Assembly (NCBI RefSeq): GCF_000835495.1
Contig: NW_015622547.1
Coordinates: forward strand, 3,286,001-3,350,000
Length of the DNA: 64,000 nt
DNA from: Cladophialophora immunda
Lineage: Eukaryota > Ascomycota > Eurotiomycetes > Chaetothyriales > Herpotrichiellaceae
Direction: 5' to 3'
Both the position numbers and the translations under genes were made by a program. This document shows, in pieces, positions 39,781-51,075 of this stretch (the stretch's first letter is position 1; every line of letters begins with the position of its first letter). The notes beneath the pieces are model-generated. The model saw only the letters and a list, made by a program, of their open reading frames with translations. It did not search any database and was not told the origin of the DNA.

Positions 39781-42029
39781 TCATCCATCGGTGCCGCTGC
39801 TTCTAAAAGTGACACACAGGCGACAGTATTCGTGAGTCAAGTCCAGCACATGTTGTGGCAGATTGGTGCTTTGGACGATAGAGCGGATCTTGACGGCCCC
39901 TTCCTCTTCAATGAGCTTCCGTATCGAGTAGAAGAGTTCCGGCGAAAACTGTCACGTCAATCAGCATAAACATCGAAGGCTCTGGTGTAGATTGCTTACC
40001 TCCGAGTACCATCGGTATTGCCAGGTGATAAGTCGAATCAAGCACGCCAGTGAATTCCTCGTGTCACCTTTCTTCTCGTACATCCGCAGTATACCCTTCA
40101 TAGCCTTTGGAGAGAATCGAATGTTCAAACATTGCTGATATGCTTCCAATGCCTCGTTTGTGTGATGTAACCGCTCAGCAAGGTCTCCCAGGATCTCCCA
40201 CTCCGCGGCTGATTTCTTATACTGCATTTGTTGTTGCCGGTACTGGCCCATTTCCGTCCGCCATATTGTGTATATCCGGAGGTCTTCATACAATACCATG
40301 AAGAGGTTGTCGAGCCACCGCTCGCACAGGCGTTTGTTCTGGAATTGTGGATAGTGTGAATGGGACGTATCCGGCTCATCACTGCCCGACTTGACTTCTT
40401 CGGCTGCAATCGTGGGCACCGGTTTCTCCATTGATCGGTGGGCCTTGATCTCGGCGTTCTCACTCTCGTTGACACCGCCGTTCAGCGTAGGTGCAGTAGA
40501 GGAAGATTCATCGAGAATCTTCTCCTCGTCAAGTTTCTTCGGCTCTTCCACACCAGAGCCATCGTCTGACTCGTCATCTTCGTCTGCTCCGTTTTCATCC
40601 GCTTTGGAGTGGCCATTCGGAGTGCCGGACAGGGCGATTGTGCTCGCATTCTTGCTAGTGGGTATCTTCGGGGTCACCTGGTGCTGCTTTTCAGACCGGT
40701 ACTCTTCTTCCATCACAAAGACCTGACTGCGGGTCCTCAGGAGCGTGTCCCATCCGATGGCCGCAGCGATCCGTGTCAGTAAGCTGTATGCCTTCAAGAA
40801 GGTCCCTTGATACGTGGCTGCCTGTAATTTTCGTAATGAGACATGGACTTGATCGAATGGTTCTCCGTGCCTGGGCTGTCCCTCGTCGATCTCATCCAGC
40901 GCACTCTCGGGTAGGATTGGCAGGAGCACCCGACTTGGCTCGGGCATCCTAGGCGAGTCCTTATCCTGGTACGAGAACATAGGACAGGAGTTCAAGGTAA
41001 GCAAGGCCAGATCCCACTGCTCAAGGTCAACATACACCTCTGCCAGTCGAGCCCAAGTACTGAATTCACTGGGAGCTGCTGTGACCCCTTGCTTCGCAAG
41101 TTCCAAAGCCATCTCACCCTCGCCTTTGCTCTGGCAGAAGGCGGCTTGACAGTCAAGAAGGGCATAGTCCATCGGAACATCCTGCAATGAATCATGTAGA
41201 AGCCGCACGGCTTGGATCTCTTCGTCTCCGTCCAATAGCACCCGGGCCAGTAATGACGAAACTTCGACGTCCTTTGTCCGTAGCTTCTCGAACAAGTTGA
41301 TGCCTGATGCGAATCGTCCTGTTGTACGTATGTATTTCAAAAGTCCCGCTGTGAGATGGTTGGAGACCAGGTTGGGGATTTGTATTTCGGGGTCCGACCC
41401 AAGTTGACGGCCACTGAAGAACAATCTCTCGGCAGCTTCGAAGAAACGGTGCTCCAACTCAGTGTTAATGATGGGATTGAATCTTCGGACGCCAATAATC
41501 TTCTTTATCGTGTCACCGCTACCATTGTCTGAGTATGAATATGCTCGCAACACTGCGCAGAGAAATGTCTCCAGCCACAAGTTCTCTGTTGCAACTCTTC
41601 TGTCTCCCCTTTCGTCCACACAGTAGCTCTCTACACTTCCGGGGATTTTGACTTCGACCCGCATATCTAGATGCGAAAAGGCATTGTAGCAACAGTAGAG
41701 CCCTGAAACCACCTTGTGCGTTTTGTCCGCAGGATTGAACGTCAGAGTGTTGACATACGCCGCCAAGCTCGCGGAGGAGGAGGCATCGATGCCGGTAACA
41801 TGGTGGTAAACGCCAGTCTGCTTGTTGCCAGCTTTGACGCTCTGCTTGACCAAGTGAACAAGATCAGGAGGGCCCAATTCGCGGAGTCCTGGGAGGCTTT
41901 CTGTGCGTGCGTCTACAGCGAGGCCGATCTCATCATCTTCAATGATCCTGCAACAGACGGTCAGCAGGGACAGCAACGAATAAATAGTATCTGGAGGGCG
42001 ACTGACTCTGGCACTGCCGGCGCAACCAT
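39781..42029 (-). CDS. Chs5-Arf1-binding protein (ChAPs: BCH1/BUD7/CHS6 family)
   Basis: Three exons (42029-42007, 41947-40000, 39948-39781) give 712 residues. The tiny first exon (MVAPAVPE) splices at a GTCAGT donor to IIEDDEIGLAVDARTESLPG, a strongly conserved start of the family (DLVHLVKQSVKAG). TPR-like helices fill the middle, with an acidic insert at about residues 490-560. The last exon (FSPELFYSIRKLIEEEGAVK) carries the conserved C-terminus with a Cys/His pair (HEYCRLCV). ChAPs work with Chs5 and Arf1 as the exomer coat at the trans-Golgi and carry chitin synthase and other cargo to the plasma membrane. It is divergent from HIR3. Confidence 0.92.
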
Positions 42030-42559
42030 GGCGGCGCACCCTTTTCTGGGTGGAAGTGGACAATTAATTTGAGAACAGATTGATAAAAAGCTAGGCAATC
42101 GAGGCGGTCCGGCAGCACCTTTCGCTGACACTCGCGTTGGGAAAGGAGTAGTAGAAGACCTGACGAGCGCCGTCAAACAAAAAGGTCTTCAAGCCCTTAT
42201 TACTGCGTGAAATTTGGATGCTACGTGTCTCATCAATGCCCGGGGATTGTTGAAGGATCAATTGAGTGCATTTTCGGCAAGCTTTCCTAAACTGGAGTTG
42301 CGACTGTCGCCTCGCGTTCGACTTCGACTGTCGACATCTGGACGCGTTGACGGTAGACAATACGCTATCATAACGCCATCATAACGACCATTAACCTCGA
42401 CATCTTCACTGTCTGAATGGCAATCTCATCCGTCTCCTGTGTCCGTCAACAAAGGCTGCATCATCTACGCTGAATCTAAGATGACTCTCACCCAGCACCG
42501 GATGAATTGTCGCAGATCAATATTGGCAGAAACAGACAACTTCTAACACCAGACTCATC
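42030..42559. promoter_or_regulatory. Divergent promoter of ChAPs gene and HIR3
   Basis: A 530-base spacer between divergent starts. The phrases ATCATAACG and CATCATAACGACC repeat near 42369-42388. No gene is seen. Confidence 0.45.
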
Positions 42560-45500
42560 ATGTCTGCCTTTACCGCTCTTAATGTCGAACCTGAAGACAC
42601 CTTTGAAGAGGAGATCGATGACACGCGAGAGATCCAGCTGGAAGAGGCCTTCAAACTTTACCAAAATGCCCTGAAACTTCATTCTCAGGGTCCCGACTAC
42701 TTTCAAGAAGCCAAGGATGCTTACGACGAACTTCTGAGATCCGAAGTCTTCAAATACCCAGATGTGGTCTCGGATTTTCAACATGACGAAGTTGACGATG
42801 AGGCGACAATCGTCGTCGCGCAGACAGACGCCGGTGCACTATCTCTGCTCCCTAGCAGTGCCGCTGATTCCTCCGCAAGCTCGGTCCCACAACTTCTTTA
42901 TCTCGCCTTCAAGAACAAGGGTCAATTTCTGCTGGATGTTGCTCGCCACCACGTCTCAAACCAGAGGGGCTCTCGCTCCGAACTTTGTCAGTACTACGCC
43001 AAGTCCTGCAAAGAAAGCCTTAGACAGTTCGCCCAAGCCCTTGAGCGCGATGACACCGATCTCGACTCCTGGAAGAAAGCTGCCCGTGTGGCAGATGTTC
43101 TGTCTACTCAGCGAATAGCACGATTTTGCTTGGAGAGTGTCCTAGCTGGCGAGGATGAAGATGGCGAACAAACCATCGACTTATCAGGTCTCGATGAAGC
43201 CTTTGCAGCTGGGGAACTCGAGGAAGTAGTCACACTGGTCCAAGATGACCTGAGCCGTCTCCAGAGTTCGGACGTACGACCAAAGGATAGGCTTCTGAAC
43301 ATGTTGAAGAAATCAAATGACCCATACCCATTCCTACCGAAACATACAACAACTCTCGAATACCTCGATGACAAGTATCGCCCTCTGAGCTTCGCGGTGA
43401 GCCAGAAATCTCTACGACCGACTTCTCCTGATCTGTATTCCCTGGGCAAGGAGATTTTCAAGACTATGGAAGAACTTCAAAATGGCGACTCTTCTCTCAC
43501 TAGCGCCAGTACGATAGGAGTAGACTTGAACATGACAGACCACGGAATTGAGACGGCACCGGCGTCTGACAATGTGGGCAAGCAAGCCAGTGCCATCGGC
43601 GCTGGACAGGACAATACGTCGCAAAGTCCTGTCCAACATCCAGCAGAGACAGGAAACCAGATTGAGCCGCCACCTCAGAAAGAATCACCACGAGATCGGG
43701 GTGCTGATGAATTGAGCGAAGCAAGACAGCGAGAGAACGATAACCCGCCGGATGGAGACACGATCGTGATGCGACCTTGTCCAGCACCATCGAGAAAACG
43801 TTCAACAACAGTTGCTGGCAACGATGAAACCGAAGGGCGAGCAAAGAGTAAAAGATTGCGAGCGAGAGAATCAATGGTCGACCTAACTGCTCAAGACGAT
43901 GAAGCATCGCATGAAGATCCCCAGTACTTCCTGGACCAACTTGCTATCTTCGAGCAGGCGGATCAAGCCACATTCGACGTAGCGAATTCCCTTCTGATCA
44001 AGCTTGGTATGAAACTATACTTGTCAGCCGAACAAGCCAGGCAAGCTTTCTGGACGGCTACCGATGAGAAAGCCGAAGAGGGTGGTCCCGAAAGTTCCCA
44101 GCAAGACCTACAACTTTCTTCAGACCTTCGCTTGGTCTTGATGAACTGGTCAGATGACAAGGGCCAAGCCATCGTCAACGGTCATAGTAATCAGGATTTT
44201 CCAGAAAAGGCGACCGGCATGGCTTTGTTCCTGCAACACCTCAAACCTGATATTCCCAAGGAGATAGATCGCCCCAGGAGCTCCGACAAAGTCATTCTGG
44301 GCTCCCTGGTCACTCTAATCAATGCTGAACCATCAAATATCTACGAAGCCGCGAGCTCCTGGTTGTCTTCGGTTCTCACTGGCTCGAACAGCCTGGGCAA
44401 GCCATGTCCATCGCCGTATCTAAGTGAGAAATGGACGGTCGATATTAAATACATGGTGGGTGAATTAGCTCGTATAATGGAGCAATATCTATGGGAGGTT
44501 TTTCAGCAGCGCCTTTCCTCCCTTTCCAATTCGAGTCACAAGCAAGTCGATGGAATAAACTCGGAAGTCCGTTCAGCTGTTGAAATGGTCGAGTCTCTCT
44601 TCGAGATATTCCTTGATCGGGCCGCTACAACCTCCGAATCAGGCGGAGACTTTGACTATGCCAGTCAAATCGGCCATGCAGACCGCCTGAAGAGATGGTC
44701 AGGTCTGGCGAGCGAATTTATGCAACTCTATTTCAACTCTCCTGCTGCTGGGCTGAACGATCCTCTGGTTCTCCGCTTTATCTGGGCGTCAGTTGCCCAG
44801 GCAAGACTAGACGACAATGTCGCCAAAGAGCATATTGTTTCGCTGCTCGAAGAGCTGAAGGCCTTGCTGGAGAAGACCAATGCAGACCCGATCTTCCTAC
44901 CGAACAATGCTGCGATGTCTGTCATCTCTGTGGCTGCCATTGATCGAGAACTCTCCGCTCTCAGTACGCGCGATTTCTTCACGAGCGTTTTCGACGACGA
45001 TAACAGCGACCCTGTGGCTGTAATCGAGAAATTAGAGCCTATCTTGGAGTCAACCCCTAAATCTGGAGAAGGGAGTGCCGGTTTCCAGCACTCAACCCAG
45101 GCTGAAGAGCTCGTCCAATTTCTTGAATCCGGCGACGCGGCACTCAAATTGTACCTATGGAGACGGCTTCAGAATGCTTACACAGCGATTTCATATACCC
45201 CCAAAATCGTGTCTTGTCTTCTCCGAGCGATTGAGACCATTGTAAAGGAACTGTCTACTCCACGGCATCTTGAAACGGAACCAACGAGTCGGCAGATCAC
45301 GATGCTCAAATGGTTACATGATGCGGACGAGGTGATGATCAGATTGCTAACGAAAGTCCTCACCGATTCTAGCCCGTTTGAATGTGTTGATGGTGCCCAC
45401 CTTCGTTCATCTTTGAGGGCAGTCGCCAAACTTGTGAAGTTGCTACACGGATTTGTCATCTACGATGATTCAATACGCGTGGGTCAGTCTACCGGGCCTC

Positions 45501-48487
45501 AACTCAAAGGCGCCACCTCAACAAAATTGTACGAGAGGAGCAAGGATCGATTCAAAGAAATGCTTGTCCGGGCATGGACTCTGCAATATACGCTATTGAA
45601 GGAAGCGACTGTCCAAGAGCCTTCGTTGTACCCGCGAGCAGCTGACGACCTGGCAGAATATCTCTGCACAGTCCACAACTCTTTCGGCCTCCGACAATAT
45701 TGCAAACATGCCAATAAGTCCTTTGTAAAGTTGGTCAAATCCGAACTGGGAGGCCTCGCTGCGGAACAGGACTACACTGGCGAGATTGCTCAAGTATTCT
45801 TCGATCTCTATCAGCTCCGCTTCGCCAGTGGTATTGGAGATATCGACCACGGCTGTCCTCCGGAAAATCTGGACAAGAAGACGGCCTGGTCCTTGATCCC
45901 GACGATAATGAAATATGCTGAACGTTTTAACGTCAGAGACTTAAACAAAAGCGAGCTCAAAGCTACAATTGACAAAATGCAGCAAGCTCTAGGGGTGATT
46001 AAGAGTCCCCCAACGCTGCAGCAAAACAAACGAATCATTTCTTCGTACCTGAAGTCGATTATCAACGCAAATGACTTGTACCGGTGCATCAGAGGTATTG
46101 GTGATCTACCCACACGTGTTGTGCAGGCGGACACGCAGATAGCTGCAAGCAGTGGCTGGTATTTCATGCTTGGGCATCTCACGCTTGCGAAATACAAGTC
46201 GATAAAACGAGTCAATCCAACGCCAACCGACGATTTGGATGTTGCTGCGAGCTTCTTCCGTCAGGACTTGGATCACAACATTGAGAAATGGGAAACTTGG
46301 TATCGTTTGGCACAGGTCTACGAGGCCAAGATTGAAGACGACTTGATTTGGAATTCCACCAAACTCAATGACTCAAGGGCTGATATTGCTCTGCTCGAGC
46401 GTCAAGCGATTCACAGCTACATCATGGCTACCGCGGTAGCCTTGCGATCTGCTGATCACCGACCGGAAACTGTAGAGAAGGTTGAGGACATGCTCACAGA
46501 GTTTGCCACTCGCTTGTATGCGTCTTCTCGTCCGCCACTGAGTATGGAAGCATTCAAGACCGATAAACATATACGTCATATGAGCAGCATCGTTGACATG
46601 AGAATGTCTAAGCAACCATATCACAACCCCCTGGGAGAGTATGCTCTGTGGCATTTTGCAGCTTACCTTCTCGAAAGGAAAATGACGGATCGGCCCAAAC
46701 CATGGACGTCTCACTACACCCGCGCAAAGTGTCTGTGGAAGATGTTTCGAAGCGCTGAAAATCAAGGTCGTGTCTCTGCGGAAGCCGTCATAGAGGCCAT
46801 TATCGAGGCCATTGAGGCTCTCCCTAAGAAGGAGAAGACCAATGAGCCAATCTTGGAACCTCATTTCAAACTTGTGTCGATCGTTCACAAGATGGTGAGC
46901 ACCCAAAAGATCTCACGTGCCCAAGCCTTCCAGTATCTACAGGCATCACGTTATGCGCAAGGTGTGCCTCTGTCCGAGGACCAAGAAGGGGTCGATTGGG
47001 TGCCTTACATGCTGGATATCTTGAAAAAACTTGGACATGCGGACAAGTCCAATTGGCATCATAGGATCACAGACCGCGCTGCGCATGTAATATATGATGA
47101 TGAGCCGAATGCCGCCGGGGCACTTGGTGCTAAGCATCAGTTCACGCAACAGATATTCACCAAAACCATGACGATGCAAGTTTGGAAGCCTGAATTTGAG
47201 CGGCCCGGGCGTCATTATGTCTATACTGGGCGATACATCTCTTTCTTCGTTCACATTCTAGAGCAGCTCAACGATCGCGGAAACTTGGACGCACTGGTCC
47301 GCCGCATTCGAAGGAAGACTACAGACTTTCTCGATCACACGAAGGTCTGGGAGGATGTCGCCACAACATATGTGCGGCTGCTGAGACGACAAGGGCAAAT
47401 ACCTGAAGGTCGGGAACGAGCATTATTCGACGGCATGAACCATGAAGAATTCACCAAGAAGTCAGAGATGATGGAGAAATGGGCTCATGATCCCGACACC
47501 ACATCAGTATATTTGGATATCATGCGAGACGGTATCGACCTGAAACGTCTTAACAATAGTCTGATGAAGGGTCCAGTCATCGACGACCTCATAGGGGATT
47601 CGTACGCTTGTCTTTACGAAGAGTTCATCAAGCAACTGCCTCCAGAAGACCAGCCCAAGCCACATCCTGCTGCCCTCCCACAAGGCACGTTCATCAATAT
47701 GACGACTGATTTTGCTGGTGGTGGCGATGACGGTGCCGAACGTGCTCGTTTGGCCAACGTGCTCCGCGCACAAGGCGACGGTGCTGCTGACGGACCGTTG
47801 TCTGTGTCGATCTCAGCGCCTGTTGGACTTGGGCTTCAAAACGCGCCCACACCTTTCCCGGTTCTAAGTGGCCAACCAATTCCCGAAGTTCAGCGCGAAC
47901 GAGCCAGACCCGGACGTACAAAGACAGTTACCCGACGCGAGATCCAGCGCAAAGCAGAGGCCGCCATAGTGAAGCCGCCACCAATCAAGACGCCCATTCT
48001 TTCCAAAACACCTATTGTGGAGTTGCCTTCGAAGGCGGAAGTGGGAATAGAAGCACCAATCGACAAACGGCTGGCCGAAACCAAGGACGAGGACATAGAC
48101 GGTAGCAGAGCGAGCTCTCGGCGGGGGTCTATTCAGGACAGCGCTGATGGAGAAGCCGACGCAGAAGATTCGGCAAGTGAGCTAAGTGAGCTCGAAGATT
48201 TGGATGAAGAAAAGAAGGACATGCTCGAAGAGTACGAAGTATCCAGAGAGAATGCGGATGATGGAGGTGAAGACGGGGCAGAGGATGCAGTCGATGATGC
48301 TGCTGAAGATAACGACGGCACAGAAGACGAAGACGAGGAAATGCATGATGCAGAGGATGAGATTGAGATTCAAGACTCGCAGGAAAGGGTCGGCAATGTT
48401 GCACCAAGCAATAAAGGCAGCCCAGGCGACGACGAAGAACAAGAGTTTCATGAAGCACGACAGGAAAACAACGACACAGTGGACTAG
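42560..48487 (+). CDS. HIR3: Histone transcription regulator 3 (HIR3/CABIN1 homologue)
   Basis: One uninterrupted exon of 1,975 residues, close to the family's usual length. The N-terminus (MSAFTALNVEPEDTFEEEID followed by EIQLEEAFKLYQNALKLH) with its first TPR is the hallmark of the Hir3/Cabin1 family. Further marks are YFLDQLAIFEQADQAT in the middle and helical-repeat sequence to about residue 1700. The end carries a basic patch (RERARPGRTKTVTRREIQRK) and a long acidic tail. Hir3 is a subunit of the HIR complex, which loads H3-H4 outside S phase and silences histone genes. The absence of introns in nearly 6 kb is notable beside its intron-rich neighbours. Confidence 0.95.
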   Translation: MSAFTALNVEPEDTFEEEIDDTREIQLEEAFKLYQNALKLHSQGPDYFQEAKDAYDELLRSEVFKYPDVVSDFQHDEVDDEATIVVAQTDAGALSLLPSSAADSSASSVPQLLYLAFKNKGQFLLDVARHHVSNQRGSRSELCQYYAKSCKESLRQFAQALERDDTDLDSWKKAARVADVLSTQRIARFCLESVLAGEDEDGEQTIDLSGLDEAFAAGELEEVVTLVQDDLSRLQSSDVRPKDRLLNMLKKSNDPYPFLPKHTTTLEYLDDKYRPLSFAVSQKSLRPTSPDLYSLGKEIFKTMEELQNGDSSLTSASTIGVDLNMTDHGIETAPASDNVGKQASAIGAGQDNTSQSPVQHPAETGNQIEPPPQKESPRDRGADELSEARQRENDNPPDGDTIVMRPCPAPSRKRSTTVAGNDETEGRAKSKRLRARESMVDLTAQDDEASHEDPQYFLDQLAIFEQADQATFDVANSLLIKLGMKLYLSAEQARQAFWTATDEKAEEGGPESSQQDLQLSSDLRLVLMNWSDDKGQAIVNGHSNQDFPEKATGMALFLQHLKPDIPKEIDRPRSSDKVILGSLVTLINAEPSNIYEAASSWLSSVLTGSNSLGKPCPSPYLSEKWTVDIKYMVGELARIMEQYLWEVFQQRLSSLSNSSHKQVDGINSEVRSAVEMVESLFEIFLDRAATTSESGGDFDYASQIGHADRLKRWSGLASEFMQLYFNSPAAGLNDPLVLRFIWASVAQARLDDNVAKEHIVSLLEELKALLEKTNADPIFLPNNAAMSVISVAAIDRELSALSTRDFFTSVFDDDNSDPVAVIEKLEPILESTPKSGEGSAGFQHSTQAEELVQFLESGDAALKLYLWRRLQNAYTAISYTPKIVSCLLRAIETIVKELSTPRHLETEPTSRQITMLKWLHDADEVMIRLLTKVLTDSSPFECVDGAHLRSSLRAVAKLVKLLHGFVIYDDSIRVGQSTGPQLKGATSTKLYERSKDRFKEMLVRAWTLQYTLLKEATVQEPSLYPRAADDLAEYLCTVHNSFGLRQYCKHANKSFVKLVKSELGGLAAEQDYTGEIAQVFFDLYQLRFASGIGDIDHGCPPENLDKKTAWSLIPTIMKYAERFNVRDLNKSELKATIDKMQQALGVIKSPPTLQQNKRIISSYLKSIINANDLYRCIRGIGDLPTRVVQADTQIAASSGWYFMLGHLTLAKYKSIKRVNPTPTDDLDVAASFFRQDLDHNIEKWETWYRLAQVYEAKIEDDLIWNSTKLNDSRADIALLERQAIHSYIMATAVALRSADHRPETVEKVEDMLTEFATRLYASSRPPLSMEAFKTDKHIRHMSSIVDMRMSKQPYHNPLGEYALWHFAAYLLERKMTDRPKPWTSHYTRAKCLWKMFRSAENQGRVSAEAVIEAIIEAIEALPKKEKTNEPILEPHFKLVSIVHKMVSTQKISRAQAFQYLQASRYAQGVPLSEDQEGVDWVPYMLDILKKLGHADKSNWHHRITDRAAHVIYDDEPNAAGALGAKHQFTQQIFTKTMTMQVWKPEFERPGRHYVYTGRYISFFVHILEQLNDRGNLDALVRRIRRKTTDFLDHTKVWEDVATTYVRLLRRQGQIPEGRERALFDGMNHEEFTKKSEMMEKWAHDPDTTSVYLDIMRDGIDLKRLNNSLMKGPVIDDLIGDSYACLYEEFIKQLPPEDQPKPHPAALPQGTFINMTTDFAGGGDDGAERARLANVLRAQGDGAADGPLSVSISAPVGLGLQNAPTPFPVLSGQPIPEVQRERARPGRTKTVTRREIQRKAEAAIVKPPPIKTPILSKTPIVELPSKAEVGIEAPIDKRLAETKDEDIDGSRASSRRGSIQDSADGEADAEDSASELSELEDLDEEKKDMLEEYEVSRENADDGGEDGAEDAVDDAAEDNDGTEDEDEEMHDAEDEIEIQDSQERVGNVAPSNKGSPGDDEEQEFHEARQENNDTVD

Positions 48488-49081
48488 GTGACTACTGCTG
48501 ACCACGAGTCTGGCTCTCCTAGACGGTGGATCTACAAGCCAACTCAACCAAAGGCCGGAAGAGATGTAGGGACTGCCGTTTCGTTGGGCTTTTTACCACC
48601 GTTCAAGGCCGTGCAGCGTGTGAGAAGGTCATCAAGGGCGACATGCCATCCCCTTCAGTGCCGCTAGCGAGGGCGGAAGATGTTAGAAAATCAAGATAGG
48701 ACTCCTCAAATCCAAGTCAAACATGATCGGTGTACACAGCCTCGATGTCTCTTCTCTTCATACCGCAAGGCTCTGATGTAGCCTCGTCTCGGACGACATA
48801 ATGCCGAAGTTCACCCAAATTTTTGTTTCCCCAATCCTGGAACGCACCCAGTCCCCGGTGTCGACACACATTGTTTTCTGGCGCAAAGCTATGTGCGCTT
48901 CACGTCCCCTTCTGCAGATGTGTGTTTGATGCCTACTTTTGCTGCTGCGGTCCCAGTTTCCTTCACGAGCGGGCTCGTGCCACATCGGCTTGTCTGCCGC
49001 AAAATCTATACTTTTTCTCCGCGGCGCCGCGCTGCTGCAGAACACCGCCCACCCACGATTCGACTATCCTCGCGCCTCGCA
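48488..49081. promoter_or_regulatory. Spacer between HIR3 and PUS3
   Basis: These 594 bases hold the 3' end of HIR3 and the promoter of PUS3. The frame of PUS3 is open upstream to 48893 but lacks conserved sequence there. Nothing else is seen. Confidence 0.45.
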
Positions 49082-51058
49082 ATGCCGCCTACTGACGCAC
49101 GGAAGAACCAAAGCGTGGACAGCGCGGCTGGCACTGGCACTGCTGGCACGGATGCGAACTACGCGAGCTACACCACCGCCGACCTGGTCGCGCGCATCAC
49201 GACCCTCGAACGCCAACTGCGCGAACAGACGGCGCTTCTGGCGTCGTTGACTCAGACGACCAAGCCTCCCCCCTGGTCCATCACCGCGGAAACCGCATCC
49301 ACGACCACCACCACGCAGCAAACGGTCCCATCTCGCAATCGATCCCGATCCCCGCGCCGCGCCCGCGCGTTCAACCCCGCTCTGTACTCGACCCGGCACA
49401 TCGCCTTGAAGTTCGCGTACATCGGCAGCCGCTACGGCGGGTATGAGCACGCGAACGGCAACCTGACGCCACAGCCCACCATCGAAGAGGTGCTGTGGAA
49501 GGCGCTGCGGAAGGCGAGGTTGATCTCGCCCGAGTTGGCCGAGGGGACTGACCAGAGCTACGACGTGGTTTGGGCCGAGGACAAGAGGAGGGAGAGATAT
49601 GTCAAGCGTGCGGGACAGGGCGGGGGCGAGGGCGAGGGCAAGGTCCGGCTGGATCTCAGCTGGGAGGGGTGCCAGTATAGCAAATGCGGGAGGACGGACA
49701 GAGGCGTGTCTGCGTTCGGCCAGGTTATTGGGGTTAGAGTGAGGAGTAATCGGGCGCTGGGAACCAGTCGAGAGCCTCCGTCGAAGGAATCTGTTGAGAA
49801 AGGGGACGGCCGGCAAGCGGACACAGAGCAACAAAATGGCCAAGAGGAGGGCGAAGACGATACTATGCCGTCCATAGATGCCACCGACCTCGTCGCGGAC
49901 CACCATGCAAAGCCTTTCGACCCGGTCAAAGACGAACTACCGTACATCTCCCTCCTCAATTCAATCCTTCCACCCGACATCCGCGTCCTAGCTTGGTGCC
50001 CTTCTCCGCCACCGACATTTGACGCGCGCTTCTCCTGTCGCGAGCGCCGGTATAAATACTTCTTCACCAATCCGGCATTCTGCCCTACCCCCGGTCCTCT
50101 CGGTCTCCAGCGCGCGGATGGAAAGGGGTCGGCCAGTGTCCGGGAGGGCTGGCTCGATATCGAGAAAATGAGGGAAGCCGCACGGAAACTCGTGGGCGTA
50201 CACGACTTCAGGAACCTTTGCAAGATCGACGCTAGCAAGCAGATGCCCAATTGTGTGAGGAGAGTGACATTTGCGGATGTGGTGGAGTTCCCCGAGACCG
50301 GGACAATGTTTCTGGAACATCAAGGTCTGAACCAAACGGGGCTGGTTTCCTCTGTCCTCGGAAACGGGGTTTCGCCAGCGTTGGCTGGAGGTCCAAAGGT
50401 ATATACTTTCTGTGTCCACGGCACCGCCTTCCTGTGGCATCAGGTGAGGTGCATGGTGGCGATATTGTTCCTTGTCGGTCAAGGGCTGGAGGAACCGAGC
50501 ATTATCGATGAATTGCTTGATATTGAAAAGAATCCTCGTCGACCCACGTACGAGATGGCGGATGACGCGCCATTGGTGCTGTGGGACTGCATATTCCCTG
50601 ACAATGATACCGGAGACGGCGGAATGCTGGAAGACTCTTTGGGGTGGCTGTATGCCGGAGATGCAGCCACCGTGCCTGCGCTCACGACCAACTCGACTAA
50701 GAATGACGGTAAATTCGGCACTGGCTCCGTGATAGACGAGCTCTGGACCCAGTGGCGCGATGCCAAGATGCAAGAGCTCCTCGCTGGCAGTTTGCTCGAT
50801 CTGGCCATCTCTCAGGGTGATGGCACGCCTCTCAAGAGAGGAGCGACACGAGACGGGCCCCGAAGGGCCGGTGGACGAAGTCAGAAAGTCTTTGATGGGA
50901 GTAGCAGAGCAAGGATCAGCGGGCGGTATGTCCCTGTGATGAAGAAGCCGCGGATGGACACCTTGGAAGTTTTGAACGCCAAATGGGCGAAGAGTCGGGA
51001 GGCGAGAGACAAAGCCAAAGAGGAAGAGTTCGAGGAGACGAATGCGGAAGTAGAGTAG
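49082..51058 (+). CDS. PUS3: tRNA pseudouridine(38/39) synthase
   Basis: One exon of 658 residues from the ATG at 49082. The catalytic motif CGRTDRGVSAFGQVI, with its Asp, and FKLDAS-like parts (RFSCRERRYKYFF, HDFRNLCKID, FLWHQVRCMVAIL) place it in the TruA family, and the long inserts and YEHANGN element fit the Deg1/Pus3 branch. It makes pseudouridine at positions 38 and 39 of tRNA anticodon arms. An N-terminal coiled coil (ARITTLERQLREQTALL) precedes the domain, and a basic helix closes the protein. An upstream ATG at 48893 would add 63 unconserved residues. The stop lies 17 bases from that of the GPI15 gene. Confidence 0.93.
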   Translation: MPPTDARKNQSVDSAAGTGTAGTDANYASYTTADLVARITTLERQLREQTALLASLTQTTKPPPWSITAETASTTTTTQQTVPSRNRSRSPRRARAFNPALYSTRHIALKFAYIGSRYGGYEHANGNLTPQPTIEEVLWKALRKARLISPELAEGTDQSYDVVWAEDKRRERYVKRAGQGGGEGEGKVRLDLSWEGCQYSKCGRTDRGVSAFGQVIGVRVRSNRALGTSREPPSKESVEKGDGRQADTEQQNGQEEGEDDTMPSIDATDLVADHHAKPFDPVKDELPYISLLNSILPPDIRVLAWCPSPPPTFDARFSCRERRYKYFFTNPAFCPTPGPLGLQRADGKGSASVREGWLDIEKMREAARKLVGVHDFRNLCKIDASKQMPNCVRRVTFADVVEFPETGTMFLEHQGLNQTGLVSSVLGNGVSPALAGGPKVYTFCVHGTAFLWHQVRCMVAILFLVGQGLEEPSIIDELLDIEKNPRRPTYEMADDAPLVLWDCIFPDNDTGDGGMLEDSLGWLYAGDAATVPALTTNSTKNDGKFGTGSVIDELWTQWRDAKMQELLAGSLLDLAISQGDGTPLKRGATRDGPRRAGGRSQKVFDGSSRARISGRYVPVMKKPRMDTLEVLNAKWAKSREARDKAKEEEFEETNAEVE

Positions 51059-51075
51059 GATTGAGGTGCTCCATT